Under the pieces are notes generated by a model. It was not told the origin of the DNA. It saw only the letters and a list, made by a program, of their open reading frames with translations, and did no database searches. Positions 56,421 through 64,000 of a DNA stretch of 64,000 nucleotides are shown one piece after another. The stretch's first letter is position 1; each line of letters begins with the position of its first letter. A program made the translations under genes and the position numbers. The DNA comes from Pseudomonas sp. P8_229 (GTDB taxonomy: Bacteria; Pseudomonadota; Gammaproteobacteria; Pseudomonadales; Pseudomonadaceae), in contig NZ_CP125378.1 in assembly GCF_034008635.1 (NCBI RefSeq), forward strand, positions 2,594,001 to 2,658,000, in the 5' to 3' direction.

Positions 56421-59140
56421 ACAGCCTCGCGGTTCAGGCGAACGCTATCGCGCACCGCTACGGCAAGCAGCAAGCCCTGAGCGATATCACGTTCAGCCTG
56501 CCCGCCGGCACCCGTTGCGGGCTGATCGGTCCCGATGGCGCGGGCAAGTCCAGCCTGCTGGGGCTGATCGCCGGGGTGAAGGCCTTGCAACAGGGGCAAC
56601 TGGACGTCCTCGGCGGGCCGATTCAGCAGCGCCGCCACCGCGACACGCTGTATGCACGCATCGCCTTCATGCCCCAGGGGCTGGGCGGCAACCTGTATCC
56701 CGAACTGTCGATCCGCGAAAACATCCAGTTCTTTGCCACGCTGTTCGGCCTGTCGAAAGGCGACAGCGAGCAGCGCATGCACAACCTGCTGCTGGCCACT
56801 GACCTGTTGAAATTCGCCGAGCGTCCCGCCGGCAAGTTATCCGGCGGCATGAAACAGAAACTGGGCCTGTGCTGCGCGCTGATCCATGAGCCAGACCTGT
56901 TGATCCTCGATGAACCGACCACCGGCGTCGACCCACTGTCACGCCGGCGCTTCTGGGAGTTGATCGACGACGTGCGGCGCGAGCGCCCGCAACTGACCCT
57001 GCTGGTCGCCACGGCTTATATGGAAGAAGCCGAACAGTTCGAGCATTGCCTGATGCTCGACAACGGCCAGTTGATTGCCACCGGCCTGAGCCGCGAGCTG
57101 GCAGCTGTCACCCCCAGCGGCAAACTCGATGAAGCTTTCACACATTTCCAGGGCGACAGCCAACATGACGCTCAGCCGCTGGTGATTCCGCCACGTACTG
57201 GCGGCACCAGCGACATTGCCATCGAGGCCCATGACCTGACACTGCGTTTCGGCGATTTCACGGCGGTGGATCACGTCAGCTTCGCCATCGGTCGCGGCGA
57301 GATTTTCGGCTTTCTTGGCTCCAACGGCTGCGGCAAGACCACCACCATGAAAGTCCTGACCGGACTGATGCCGGCCAGCGAGGGCAGCGCGACACTGCTA
57401 GGCAATCCGGTGGACGCCAAGGATCTGGCCACGCGCAAGCGGGTCGGGTTCATGTCCCAGAGCTTTTCGCTGTATGGCGAACTCAGCGTGCGGCAGAACC
57501 TTGACCTGCACGCTCGACTGTTCGACTTGCCCAAGACCGAAAGCGCGCAACGCATCGACGCATTGATTCAACGCTTCAACCTGCTCAGCGTCGCCGATCA
57601 ACCGTCCGGCGCCCTGCCTCTGGGGCTGCGCCAACGCCTGTCGCTGGCAGTGGCCGTCTTGCATCGCCCGGAAGTGCTGATCCTCGATGAGCCGACTTCC
57701 GGCGTCGACCCGGCAGCCCGTGATGACTTTTGGCGACTGTTGATTGAACTGTCCCGCGAGCAAGGCGTGACGATTTTCCTCTCCACTCACTTCATGAACG
57801 AAGCCCAGCGCTGCGACCGCATCTCGCTGATGCACGCCGGCAAAGTCCTCGCTTGCGACACCCCGGCGGCGCTGCAACGGCAGTTCGCCGGAGAGACGCT
57901 GGAAGCGGCTTTCGTAACGTGCCTGGAACAGGCTCAGGACACTGCCCAGTCGCCTCCCGCGAGTGAATCGCCAACAGCACCAACGGGCGCGGCGCCCCCG
58001 CTCAAGCAGCGCGGTTTCAGCCTCGGTCGCCTGCTGGCGGTAGCCAGCCGCGAAGGCAAGGAACTGCTGCGCGACAAGGTACGCATGGCGTTTGCGCTGG
58101 CGGGGGCGATTTTCATGATGGTGATTTTCGGCTACGGGATTTCCCTGGACGTGGAAAACCTCGCGTTCGCCGTGTACGACCAGGATCAGACACCGCAGAG
58201 CCGAACCTATCTGGAAGCCTTTCGTGGCTCGCGTTACTTCGATGAACGGCCGACCATCCACAACGCTCAAGAGCTGCACCGCCGCCTGCAACGCTCGGAA
58301 ATCAAACTGGCGCTGGAAATCCCGCCCGGATTTGGCCGCGACCTGTACGCCAGACGCCAGCCTGCGGTGGCGGCGTGGCTGGATGGCGGCATGCCGTTTC
58401 GCGCCGAGACCAGCCGCAATTATGTCGAAGCCGTGCACTTGGCCAATCTGCAACAACTTGCCGAGCAGAGCAGCCCTGCAATGAGTCACCCAGCGGCTGC
58501 CAACCTGGAAACCCGCTTTCGCTACAACCAGGATGTGGTCAGCGTCAACGCCATCGGCCCCGGGGTCATGGCGCTGATTCTGGCGTTCATTCCGGCGATG
58601 TTGACCGCGCTCGGCATCGTGCGCGAAAAAGAACTGGGCTCGATCACCAACTTCTACGCCACGCCCCTGACCCGCCTGGAGTTTCTGCTGGGCAAACAGG
58701 CGCCGTACCTGCTGATCAGCCTGGTCAATCTCGCGCTGCTGGTGGCGATGAACCGCTGGCTGTTCGGCGTGCCGTTCAAGGGCAGCCTGCTGACCCTGAC
58801 GTTCGGCGGCCTGCTGTATGTGCTGGCGACCACTAGCATGGGCCTGCTGATCTCGGCGTTCACCCGCACGCAAATCGCGGCGATCCTCGGCACCATGATC
58901 ATCACCAGCCTGCCGACCATCCAGTTCTCCGGGCTGATCGTGCCGCGCTCTTCGCTGGAGGGGGCGGCAGCGGTGATGGGCATGCTGTTTCCGGCGGGCC
59001 ACTTCCTCGACATTGCGGTGGGCACGTTCACCAAAGCGCTGGACTTGCGGCAACTGTGGCCGCAGTGCCTGGCGCTGTTCGGGTTCTTTGTCGGGTTCAC
59101 CGGGCTGAGCCTGATCATGCTGAAAAAGCAGGAGGCCTGA
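56417..59140 (+). CDS. ABC exporter: two ATPase domains fused to an ABC-2 permease (RbbA/YhiH type)
   Basis: 907 residues. First ATPase domain 1-~245: Walker A GPDGAGKSS (39-47), signature LSGGMKQKLG, Walker B LLILDEP. Second ATPase ~265-500: Walker A GSNGCGKTTT, LPLGLRQRLS in place of the usual LSGG signature, Walker B VLILDEPTSGVDP. A linker rich in Pro/Ala/Ser leads to an ABC-2 permease half (~540-907) with six helices and a large periplasmic loop. In E. coli RbbA was tied to ribosomes, but operon context here (HlyD protein before, permease after) indicates export. Substrate unknown. Confidence 0.92.
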   Translation: MNSLAVQANAIAHRYGKQQALSDITFSLPAGTRCGLIGPDGAGKSSLLGLIAGVKALQQGQLDVLGGPIQQRRHRDTLYARIAFMPQGLGGNLYPELSIRENIQFFATLFGLSKGDSEQRMHNLLLATDLLKFAERPAGKLSGGMKQKLGLCCALIHEPDLLILDEPTTGVDPLSRRRFWELIDDVRRERPQLTLLVATAYMEEAEQFEHCLMLDNGQLIATGLSRELAAVTPSGKLDEAFTHFQGDSQHDAQPLVIPPRTGGTSDIAIEAHDLTLRFGDFTAVDHVSFAIGRGEIFGFLGSNGCGKTTTMKVLTGLMPASEGSATLLGNPVDAKDLATRKRVGFMSQSFSLYGELSVRQNLDLHARLFDLPKTESAQRIDALIQRFNLLSVADQPSGALPLGLRQRLSLAVAVLHRPEVLILDEPTSGVDPAARDDFWRLLIELSREQGVTIFLSTHFMNEAQRCDRISLMHAGKVLACDTPAALQRQFAGETLEAAFVTCLEQAQDTAQSPPASESPTAPTGAAPPLKQRGFSLGRLLAVASREGKELLRDKVRMAFALAGAIFMMVIFGYGISLDVENLAFAVYDQDQTPQSRTYLEAFRGSRYFDERPTIHNAQELHRRLQRSEIKLALEIPPGFGRDLYARRQPAVAAWLDGGMPFRAETSRNYVEAVHLANLQQLAEQSSPAMSHPAAANLETRFRYNQDVVSVNAIGPGVMALILAFIPAMLTALGIVREKELGSITNFYATPLTRLEFLLGKQAPYLLISLVNLALLVAMNRWLFGVPFKGSLLTLTFGGLLYVLATTSMGLLISAFTRTQIAAILGTMIITSLPTIQFSGLIVPRSSLEGAAAVMGMLFPAGHFLDIAVGTFTKALDLRQLWPQCLALFGFFVGFTGLSLIMLKKQEA

Positions 59141-60258
59141 TGCACAAGTTCACGCACATCCTGCGCCTGGGACTCAAGGAACTGACCAGCCTGCGCCACG
59201 ACAGCGTGTTGCTGCTGTTCCTGTTCTACGCCTTCACCGTGGCGATCTACATGCCCGCCGCCGGATCGGTGATCGGCGTGCACAATGCCAGCGTGGCCAT
59301 CGTCGACGAAGATCACAGCGCCCTCTCGCGCCAGTTGGCCCAGGCCCTGCAACCTCCGGAGTTCCAGACGCCGGTGCTGCTGCCCTACCCGCAACTGGAT
59401 CAGGTCATGGACAGCGGCCAGTACACCTTCGTGATCAACATTCCGGCAGGTTTTCAAACCGATCTGCTGGCGGCGCGGCAACCGGCCATTCAGGTCAACG
59501 TCGACGCCACTGCCATGAGCCAGGCGTTCATGGGCGCCGGTTACATCGGCCGGATCTTCCAGCGTGAGCTGCAGGCCTATGGCGGCCAGAACGATGCCGC
59601 GACCAAGACACCGATTCAACTGACCACCCGCGCGCTGTTCAACACCAACCTGGAGGGCGGCTGGTTTCTCGCGGTGATTCAGATCGTCAACAACATCACC
59701 ATTCTGGCGATCATCCTGACCGGCACGGCGCTGCTGCGCGAACGCGAACATGGCACACTCGACCATTTGCTGGTGCTGCCGCTGACGGCGCTGGAAATCA
59801 TGCTGGCGAAGATCTGGAGCAACCTGCTGGTGGTGGCGCTATGCACCTGGCTGTCGCTGGAGGTGGTGGTCAAAGGCCTGTTGGGTGTGCCGCTGGCCGG
59901 CTCGATGAGCCTGTTTTTGCTGGTGACCGCGGTTTACCTGTTTGCCAGTACCGCGTTGGGCATCTTTCTGGCGACACTGGCGCGCTCGACGCCGCAGTTC
60001 GGCCTGCTGGCGATTCCGGTGATCATCCCGATGTTGCTGCTGTCGGGCGGCAGCACGCCATTGGACAGCATGCCGCAATGGCTGCAGTGGGTCATGCAGG
60101 GCTCACCGTCCACGCATTTTGTCAGCCTCAGCGCCGCGATTTTGTTTCGCGACGCCGGGCTGAGCGTGGTCTGGCCAGACTTGCTGGCGCTGACGGCCAT
60201 CGGCCTGCTGTTCTTCCTCATCGCGCTGGCGCGCTTTCGCAAAAGCCTGGCGTCCTGA
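59140..60258 (+). CDS. ABC-2 type permease (YhhJ-like)
   Basis: 372 residues from the ATG at 59140, sharing one base with the previous stop (TGATG); the open frame upstream belongs to the preceding gene's shadow. One N-terminal helix, a periplasmic domain (~40-170; NASVAIVDEDHSALSRQLAQAL), then five helices with LREREHGTLDHLLVLPLTALEIMLAKI, the ABC-2 signature. It pairs with the membrane half of the fused protein to complete the exporter. Confidence 0.93.
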   Translation: MHKFTHILRLGLKELTSLRHDSVLLLFLFYAFTVAIYMPAAGSVIGVHNASVAIVDEDHSALSRQLAQALQPPEFQTPVLLPYPQLDQVMDSGQYTFVINIPAGFQTDLLAARQPAIQVNVDATAMSQAFMGAGYIGRIFQRELQAYGGQNDAATKTPIQLTTRALFNTNLEGGWFLAVIQIVNNITILAIILTGTALLREREHGTLDHLLVLPLTALEIMLAKIWSNLLVVALCTWLSLEVVVKGLLGVPLAGSMSLFLLVTAVYLFASTALGIFLATLARSTPQFGLLAIPVIIPMLLLSGGSTPLDSMPQWLQWVMQGSPSTHFVSLSAAILFRDAGLSVVWPDLLALTAIGLLFFLIALARFRKSLAS

Positions 60259-60274
60259 ACAGCAGCCAGCGTGG

Positions 60275-60682
60275 TTACTGAATGATCAGGTTGTTGAACA
60301 ACAGGTCTTCAACCACCGGCTTGCCGGTCTCGTCATTCATGACTTGCTGGGTCTGCTTCAGGGCTTCCTGACGCAGCTTTTCCTTGCCTTCGATGCTGCC
60401 CATCGCCTCGGTCGTCTGCTGAGTGAACAGCGCCACCAGTTGATTGCGGATCATCGGCTCGTTGGCCTTGACCAGTTTGGTCGCCTCTTCGCCGGTCACA
60501 CGCAGCGCCACGTCGGCCTTGTAGACCTTCAGCTTCGGCGTGCCGTCCAGCCCGTAGTTGCCCACGAACGGCGGACTCAAGGTGATGTAGTTGACCTTCG
60601 GCGCCTCGCCTTCTTTGGCTTCTTCGGCCAGCGCTGCCACAGGCAGAGACAGGGCCAGCAACAACATGATCCACGCTTTCAC
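60275..60682 (-). CDS. FliL-domain protein, periplasmic
   Basis: 135 residues from a GTG at 60682, chosen because TAAGGAGCGAATT precedes it and a signal peptide follows (VKAWIMLLLALSLPVAALA). The mature part resembles FliL: VNYITLSPPFVGNYGLDGTPKLKVYKADVALRVTGEEATKLVKANEPMIRNQLVALFTQQTTEAMGSIEGKEKLRQEALKQTQQVM, including the LLF..Q/..KE.LR.E pattern. True FliL has a membrane helix and lies in fliKLMN operons; this copy is secreted and outside flagellar genes (as PA5233). A link to flagella is inference. Confidence 0.85.
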   Translation of the reverse strand: MKAWIMLLLALSLPVAALAEEAKEGEAPKVNYITLSPPFVGNYGLDGTPKLKVYKADVALRVTGEEATKLVKANEPMIRNQLVALFTQQTTEAMGSIEGKEKLRQEALKQTQQVMNDETGKPVVEDLLFNNLIIQ

Positions 60683-60832
60683 AATTCGCTCCTTATCCGG
60701 TTTGCGGCCTAGCATAACGACCCGCCGCGCAAGCACAAGCTTATGGCTGACTATCAGGGTCGGGCATGCTCGTTGACCCGTTGACTGACACACCTACACT
60801 TATCGGCCATCACTCCCAAAGGAATAGCCCTG

Positions 60833-61810
60833 ATGAAAGCCGTGCTGTGCAAAGCCTTCGGCCCTGCCGAATCGCTGGTGCTGGAAGACGTCGCCAGTCC
60901 TGCCCTGAAGAAGAACGAAATCTTGCTGGAGGTGCACGCCGCCGGGGTCAACTTCCCGGACACGCTGATCATCGAGGGCAAATACCAGTTCAAGCCGCCC
61001 TTCCCGTTTTCCCCAGGGGGCGAAGCGGCTGGTGTGGTCAGCGCCGTGGGCGAAAAGGTCAGCCACCTGAAGGTCGGCGACCGGGTCATGGCCCTGACCG
61101 GTTGGGGCAGCTTTGCCGAACAGGTCGCGGTGCCGGGCTACAACGTCCTGCCGATCCCGCCGTCGATGGACTTCAACACCGCCGCCGCGTTCAGCATGAC
61201 CTATGGCACCTCGATGCACGCTCTTAAACAACGGGCCAACCTGCAACCGGGCGAAACCCTGCTGGTGCTCGGCGCTTCCGGTGGCGTCGGCCTCGCGGCA
61301 GTGGAAATCGGCAAAGCCATGGGCGCCCGCGTCATCGCTGCCGCCAGCAGCGCGGAGAAACTCGCCGTGGCCAAGGCAGCCGGCGCCGACGAACTGATCA
61401 ACTACAGCGAAGCCAATCTCAAGGATGAAATCAAACGCCTTACCGACGGCCAGGGCGCCGACGTGATCTACGATCCGGTCGGCGGCGACCTGTTTGACCA
61501 GGCCATCCGCGCCATCGCCTGGAATGGTCGGCTGCTGGTGGTCGGCTTCGCCAGCGGGCGCATCCCGGAACTGCCGGTCAACCTCGCCCTGCTCAAAGGC
61601 GCGGCGGTACTCGGTGTGTTCTGGGGTTCCTTCGCCCAACGCCAGCCGCAGGACAACGCGGCGAACTTCCAGCAACTGTTCGGCTGGTTCGCCGAAGGCA
61701 AGCTCAAACCCTTCGTGTCGCAGGTGTATCCACTGAGCAACGCGGCGCAGGCGATCAATGATCTGGGGCAGCGCAAGGCGGTGGGCAAGGTGGTGGTGCA
61801 GGTGCGCTGA
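60833..61810 (+). CDS. NADPH:quinone oxidoreductase-family protein
   Basis: 325 residues, zinc-free medium-chain reductase: MKAVLCKAFGPAESLVLEDVASP (GroES-like part), PFSPGGEAAGVVSAVGE, then Rossmann motif LLVLGASGGVGLAAVEIGKAMGARVIAAASSAEKLAVAKAAGADELINY. It reduces quinones or enals with NADPH in the cytoplasm. Substrate unassigned. Counterpart of PA5234 by position. Confidence 0.92.
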   Translation: MKAVLCKAFGPAESLVLEDVASPALKKNEILLEVHAAGVNFPDTLIIEGKYQFKPPFPFSPGGEAAGVVSAVGEKVSHLKVGDRVMALTGWGSFAEQVAVPGYNVLPIPPSMDFNTAAAFSMTYGTSMHALKQRANLQPGETLLVLGASGGVGLAAVEIGKAMGARVIAAASSAEKLAVAKAAGADELINYSEANLKDEIKRLTDGQGADVIYDPVGGDLFDQAIRAIAWNGRLLVVGFASGRIPELPVNLALLKGAAVLGVFWGSFAQRQPQDNAANFQQLFGWFAEGKLKPFVSQVYPLSNAAQAINDLGQRKAVGKVVVQVR

Positions 61811-61866
61811 GTTGTTGTTCAGGCCGGATATTTCCCCCAAGAACCGGCTCGAGCCCGAAAGCCACT

Positions 61867-61897
61867 AACGCAGCGTCACCCACAGCGGCGCTGCGTT
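61867..61897. terminator. Hairpin between convergent genes
   Basis: AACGCAGCG ... CGCTGCGTT with a 13-base loop; no T-run, so termination is only possible, not certain. Confidence 0.4.
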
Positions 61898-61905
61898 GCT
61901 GCCTC

Positions 61906-62520
61906 TCATAGCAACTCACGAACCTCCCGCGGCAAAAAACTCATGTATTTGCGCATCGGGTTTTCCCGGCAACCTCTGACGATCATGGGGACGCGCCGGT
62001 TGATCTTTGCAATGATCGCCAGACGCTGTTCATTCGCCAACTGGCTCTGGTGGATGACGTTGGAGACGTATGCGCGGGTGTCATTGAATATCTGCGCATC
62101 AACCCACGCGTACTCTGGCAGGTTCCTGAAGCTATCGTTGATTACTCGACATTTCACTGTCTGCAGCCACTGGTTGAGGTGGATCGGCTGATCCTGATGA
62201 AGCCGGAAGAGCATTGGCGCCAGCACCGGCTGTTCCGCCGGCCGACCTTCATCGACCGTCCAGGGCTTGAATCGCCACTGCGCTATCGCCTCCCGGGCTG
62301 CTTCCGCCAGTTCTGGATGATCACTGTGCACAATGCTGATCCCGTTGACCGAACCATCCGCCTTGACGATGAAGCTGACCTTGACCTCGCCATCGATCCC
62401 GGCCCTGTGCAACGCTCTGGGGTAAATCGGCTTGGGGTTGTGTTCAGGGATGAGCAACCCTTCTGCCGCCAGCGCCAGACTGAAGATCGTCAACAAAAGC
62501 CCAGCAAAAAACCACCGCAT
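61906..62520 (-). CDS. Secreted TonB C-terminal-domain protein with extra domain
   Basis: 204 residues. A signal peptide (MRWFFAGLLLTIFSLALA) replaces the usual membrane anchor and there is no Pro-rich spacer. Residues ~25-110 are a TonB_C domain: IPEHNPKPIYPRALHRAGIDGEVKVSFIVKADGSVNGISIVHSDHPELAEAAREAIAQWRFKPWTVDEGRPAEQPVLAPMLFRL. Residues ~115-204 (LNQWLQTVKCRVINDSFRNLPEYAWVDAQIFNDTRAYVSNVIHQSQLANEQRL...RGCRENPMRKYMSFLPREVRELL) are not recognised and carry two cysteines. Without ExbB contacts it is unlikely to energise transport. Confidence 0.8.
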   Translation of the reverse strand: MRWFFAGLLLTIFSLALAAEGLLIPEHNPKPIYPRALHRAGIDGEVKVSFIVKADGSVNGISIVHSDHPELAEAAREAIAQWRFKPWTVDEGRPAEQPVLAPMLFRLHQDQPIHLNQWLQTVKCRVINDSFRNLPEYAWVDAQIFNDTRAYVSNVIHQSQLANEQRLAIIAKINRRVPMIVRGCRENPMRKYMSFLPREVRELL

Positions 62521-62698
62521 GTTCGCGCCCCTTCCCTAGTGAGATGCCTTATCCGGCAACAGCACAAAGGTTACGGAGCGCGGCCTTTTAACTGAATGGC
62601 GCAGCTTCGCTTTTGGGTGCAGGACATTTCCTGATCCCGATGGGAAACCTGACGAAACCGCTGGGCAAATGGCAGCAGGTAAATTTTCTGACGGACGT

Positions 62699-63328
62699 TT
62701 AGCCGCCGCTCGGCCCGGCAACGTCACCCGGCAACAGATGCTCTTGCACCTTCAGGCTGCGAGATGGGATAAGCCGTCCCTTGTCATCGAAGCGCAGGAC
62801 AATCAGCCAGTCGAAGACATCATCCGGCCATTTTTCCTGCCCCATCAATGCGGTGGCATCGCCGCCAAAGGCTTTGATCAGTTTGTTGATATGGCCGTGG
62901 TGCCAGGCGATCAGAACCGTTTGCGCCTGATTGCTCTTGCGCAACAGTTTGACCAGTTGATGAAGATCACCATTGACGTAGGGCTGCTCAATTGCAAGGT
63001 TCAGACGCTGGGCCAATGGCGTCAGGGTCAACCGTGAGCGTGCACTCTCCGGGGTGTCGCCAGCAGCGATCAAGCGCTGGGGAACAAGAGTCTGGCCGTC
63101 GAGTTTCAGCGGGTTGAAATAGTCGACGTAGGCGGCCGCACGCTGTTCGCCTCGAGCATTGAGCACTGATCCCACATCCGGTTTTTCCGCATGCCGAATG
63201 ATCAGCACCGTCGCGTTGCGCAGGCCGGAATGGGAAGGATGATCGACGACAATCAAGCCCAGCATGACAAGGGCGAGCCCCGCCGCCACCAAAAACCTCG
63301 GCATCAATCTGCGAACCTTCAGTGGCAT
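62699..63328 (-). CDS. Histidine phosphatase family protein
   Basis: 209 residues. An N-terminal basic stretch and membrane helix (residues ~10-29) is followed by TVLIIRHAEKP with the RH motif at 45-46 and a second catalytic His in IAWHHGHINKLIKAFGG. Between are the Arg pocket residues AARSRLTLTPLAQRL. It is predicted to be anchored in or exported through the inner membrane. It hydrolyses a phosphate ester by a phospho-His; substrate unknown. Confidence 0.85.
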   Translation of the reverse strand: MPLKVRRLMPRFLVAAGLALVMLGLIVVDHPSHSGLRNATVLIIRHAEKPDVGSVLNARGEQRAAAYVDYFNPLKLDGQTLVPQRLIAAGDTPESARSRLTLTPLAQRLNLAIEQPYVNGDLHQLVKLLRKSNQAQTVLIAWHHGHINKLIKAFGGDATALMGQEKWPDDVFDWLIVLRFDDKGRLIPSRSLKVQEHLLPGDVAGPSGG

Positions 63329-63429
63329 TTCTTATCTCTGCTGATCAATCGGCTGAACTGGCCGCGAGTCTATGCCACACCATGTTCAAAAGTGGTGAAA
63401 ACGCCCCGTTCTTACAGCTGAGCGACAGG

Positions 63430-63444
63430 TTCGTAAAAGAACAT
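63430..63444. promoter_or_regulatory. GlpR-like operator, upstream site
   Basis: TTCGTAAAAGAACAT matches the E. coli-type GlpR core TTCGWTAWCGAACAT in 13 of 15 positions; 111 bases before glpT. Confidence 0.45.
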
Positions 63445-63489
63445 GCGACTTCCAACATTTTCCGCTGTTTTGCCGATGCGAACCGGTGC

Positions 63490-63510
63490 TATTTTCGGTA
63501 ACGAAACTGT
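63490..63510. promoter_or_regulatory. GlpR-like operator, proximal site
   Basis: TATTTTCGGTAACGAAACTG holds TTCGGTAACGAAACT, 12 of 15 matches to the GlpR core, 45 bases before the glpT ATG. Two such sites suggest repression by GlpR, relieved by glycerol-3-phosphate. Confidence 0.55.
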
Positions 63511-63554
63511 AACATTCGCATCCGCAGTCAAAACAAGAAATCTGGAGCCCTTGA

Positions 63555-64000
63555 ATGTTTGCTTTCTTTCGACCTGCCGCACATCAGGCTCCATTGCCTG
63601 AAGAAAAAATAGACAGTACTTACCGACGCCTGCGCTGGCAGATCTTCGCCGGTATCTTCTTTGGTTACGCCGGTTACTACCTGCTGCGCAAAAACTTCTC
63701 GCTGGCCATGCCGTACCTGATCGACGAGGGCTACACCCGGGGTCAGTTAGGTGTGGCAATGTCAGCCATCGCGATCGCTTACGGCTTGTCGAAGTTCTTG
63801 ATGGGCCTGGTGTCCGATCGTTCCAACCCACGTTACTTCCTGCCGTTCGGCTTGCTGATCTCGGCAGGCGTGATGTTCGTCTTCGGTTTTGCACCGTGGG
63901 CCACGTCCAGCGTGACCATGATGTTCATTCTGTTGTTCATCAACGGCTGGGCTCAGGGCATGGGTTGGCCGCCGAGCGGTCGGACCATGGTGCACTGGTG
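63555..64000 (+). CDS. glpT: Glycerol-3-phosphate transporter GlpT, 5' part
   Basis: 148 codons visible; the window ends inside the gene (family ~450 residues). The start ATG at 63555 has TGGAG upstream. [97 protein letters not shown] is typical of the organophosphate:phosphate antiporter group of the MFS, with the [12 protein letters not shown] phosphate-site region and the [14 protein letters not shown] loop. It exchanges glycerol-3-phosphate for phosphate at the inner membrane. It is also the usual entry route of fosfomycin. Confidence 0.95.
   Translation, partial: MFAFFRPAAHQAPLPEEKIDSTYRRLRWQIFAGIFFGYAGYYLLRKNFSLAMPYLIDEGYTRGQLGVAMSAIAIAYGLSKFLMGLVSDRSNPRYFLPFGLLISAGVMFVFGFAPWATSSVTMMFILLFINGWAQGMGWPPSGRTMVHW

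Noticed and set aside
57398..59053. 551-codon minus-strand frame within the ABC fusion gene
   Set aside because: Arg/Gln-rich, no motifs, fully inside a well-supported gene.

Overview
The window reads as a piece of a Pseudomonas chromosome from the fluorescens group. Evidence: GC-rich coding, protein sequences and gene order typical of Pseudomonas, and many copies of Pseudomonas-type REP palindromes (the 'GTAGGAGTGAGCCTGCTCGC' family and three others). It is core-genome-like: about 62 protein genes, one 6S RNA, 14 REP elements, no phage, insertion sequence, CRISPR or tRNA. Both ends cut genes (serA at the left, glpT at the right).

Layout. 1-10.5 kb: serA (3' part), a DUF4399 protein, a short solute-binding protein, a DUF523/2OG-oxygenase pair, DUF2059, an alpha/beta hydrolase, a thioredoxin-like membrane protein, an Ntn-type acylase (HacB-like) and a divergent GlxA-type regulator/HD-hydrolase pair. 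10.5-21 kb: the polyamine block spuBCDEFGH (minus strand) with divergent spuI; spuA survives only as a 118-codon remnant without its catalytic Cys. 21-31 kb: a TetR regulator, then sulfur-starvation genes ssuEADCBF, 1-Cys peroxiredoxin lsfA, an OprE-like porin and an orphan taurine-binding protein. 31-39.5 kb: argA, argE, a CYTH/CHAD triphosphatase, an Lrp regulator divergent from a small ACT-like protein, a GspE-type ATPase and small hypotheticals. 39.6-48.3 kb: glycine cleavage gcvT-gcvH and gcvP, split by an opposite-strand DegT/ArnB-like aminotransferase, then an iron ABC permease and binding protein. 48.5-55.3 kb: ubiI-type and ubiH hydroxylases, pepP and ygfB, divergent from a coiled-coil protein, zapA, 6S RNA and 5-formyl-THF cyclo-ligase; then a 51-residue membrane peptide and an EVE protein. 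55.4-64 kb: an HlyD/ABC-2 export operon, a FliL-like protein, a quinone oxidoreductase, a TonB-C protein, a histidine phosphatase and glpT with two GlpR-like operators.

How the parts work together. The spu genes import putrescine/spermidine and degrade them by transamination and gamma-glutamylation; the ssu genes, the TauA-like protein and lsfA form a sulfur-limitation set sharing a TATTTATTC motif upstream; gcvTHP links glycine to C1-folate, with serA and the 5-FCL in the same metabolic neighbourhood; ubiI/ubiH serve ubiquinone synthesis.

From memory of the P. aeruginosa PAO1 map, the left 29 kb corresponds to PA0316 down to PA0291 and the right part to PA5204 up to PA5235. The junction near 29.3-30.8 kb is therefore a rearrangement relative to PAO1, plausibly an inversion about the replication origin. 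I did not find a convincing wholly new system. The most informative observations are the decayed spuA, the split gcv cluster, the shared sulfur motif, the ACT-like small protein and the TonB-C protein with an unexplained C-terminal extension.
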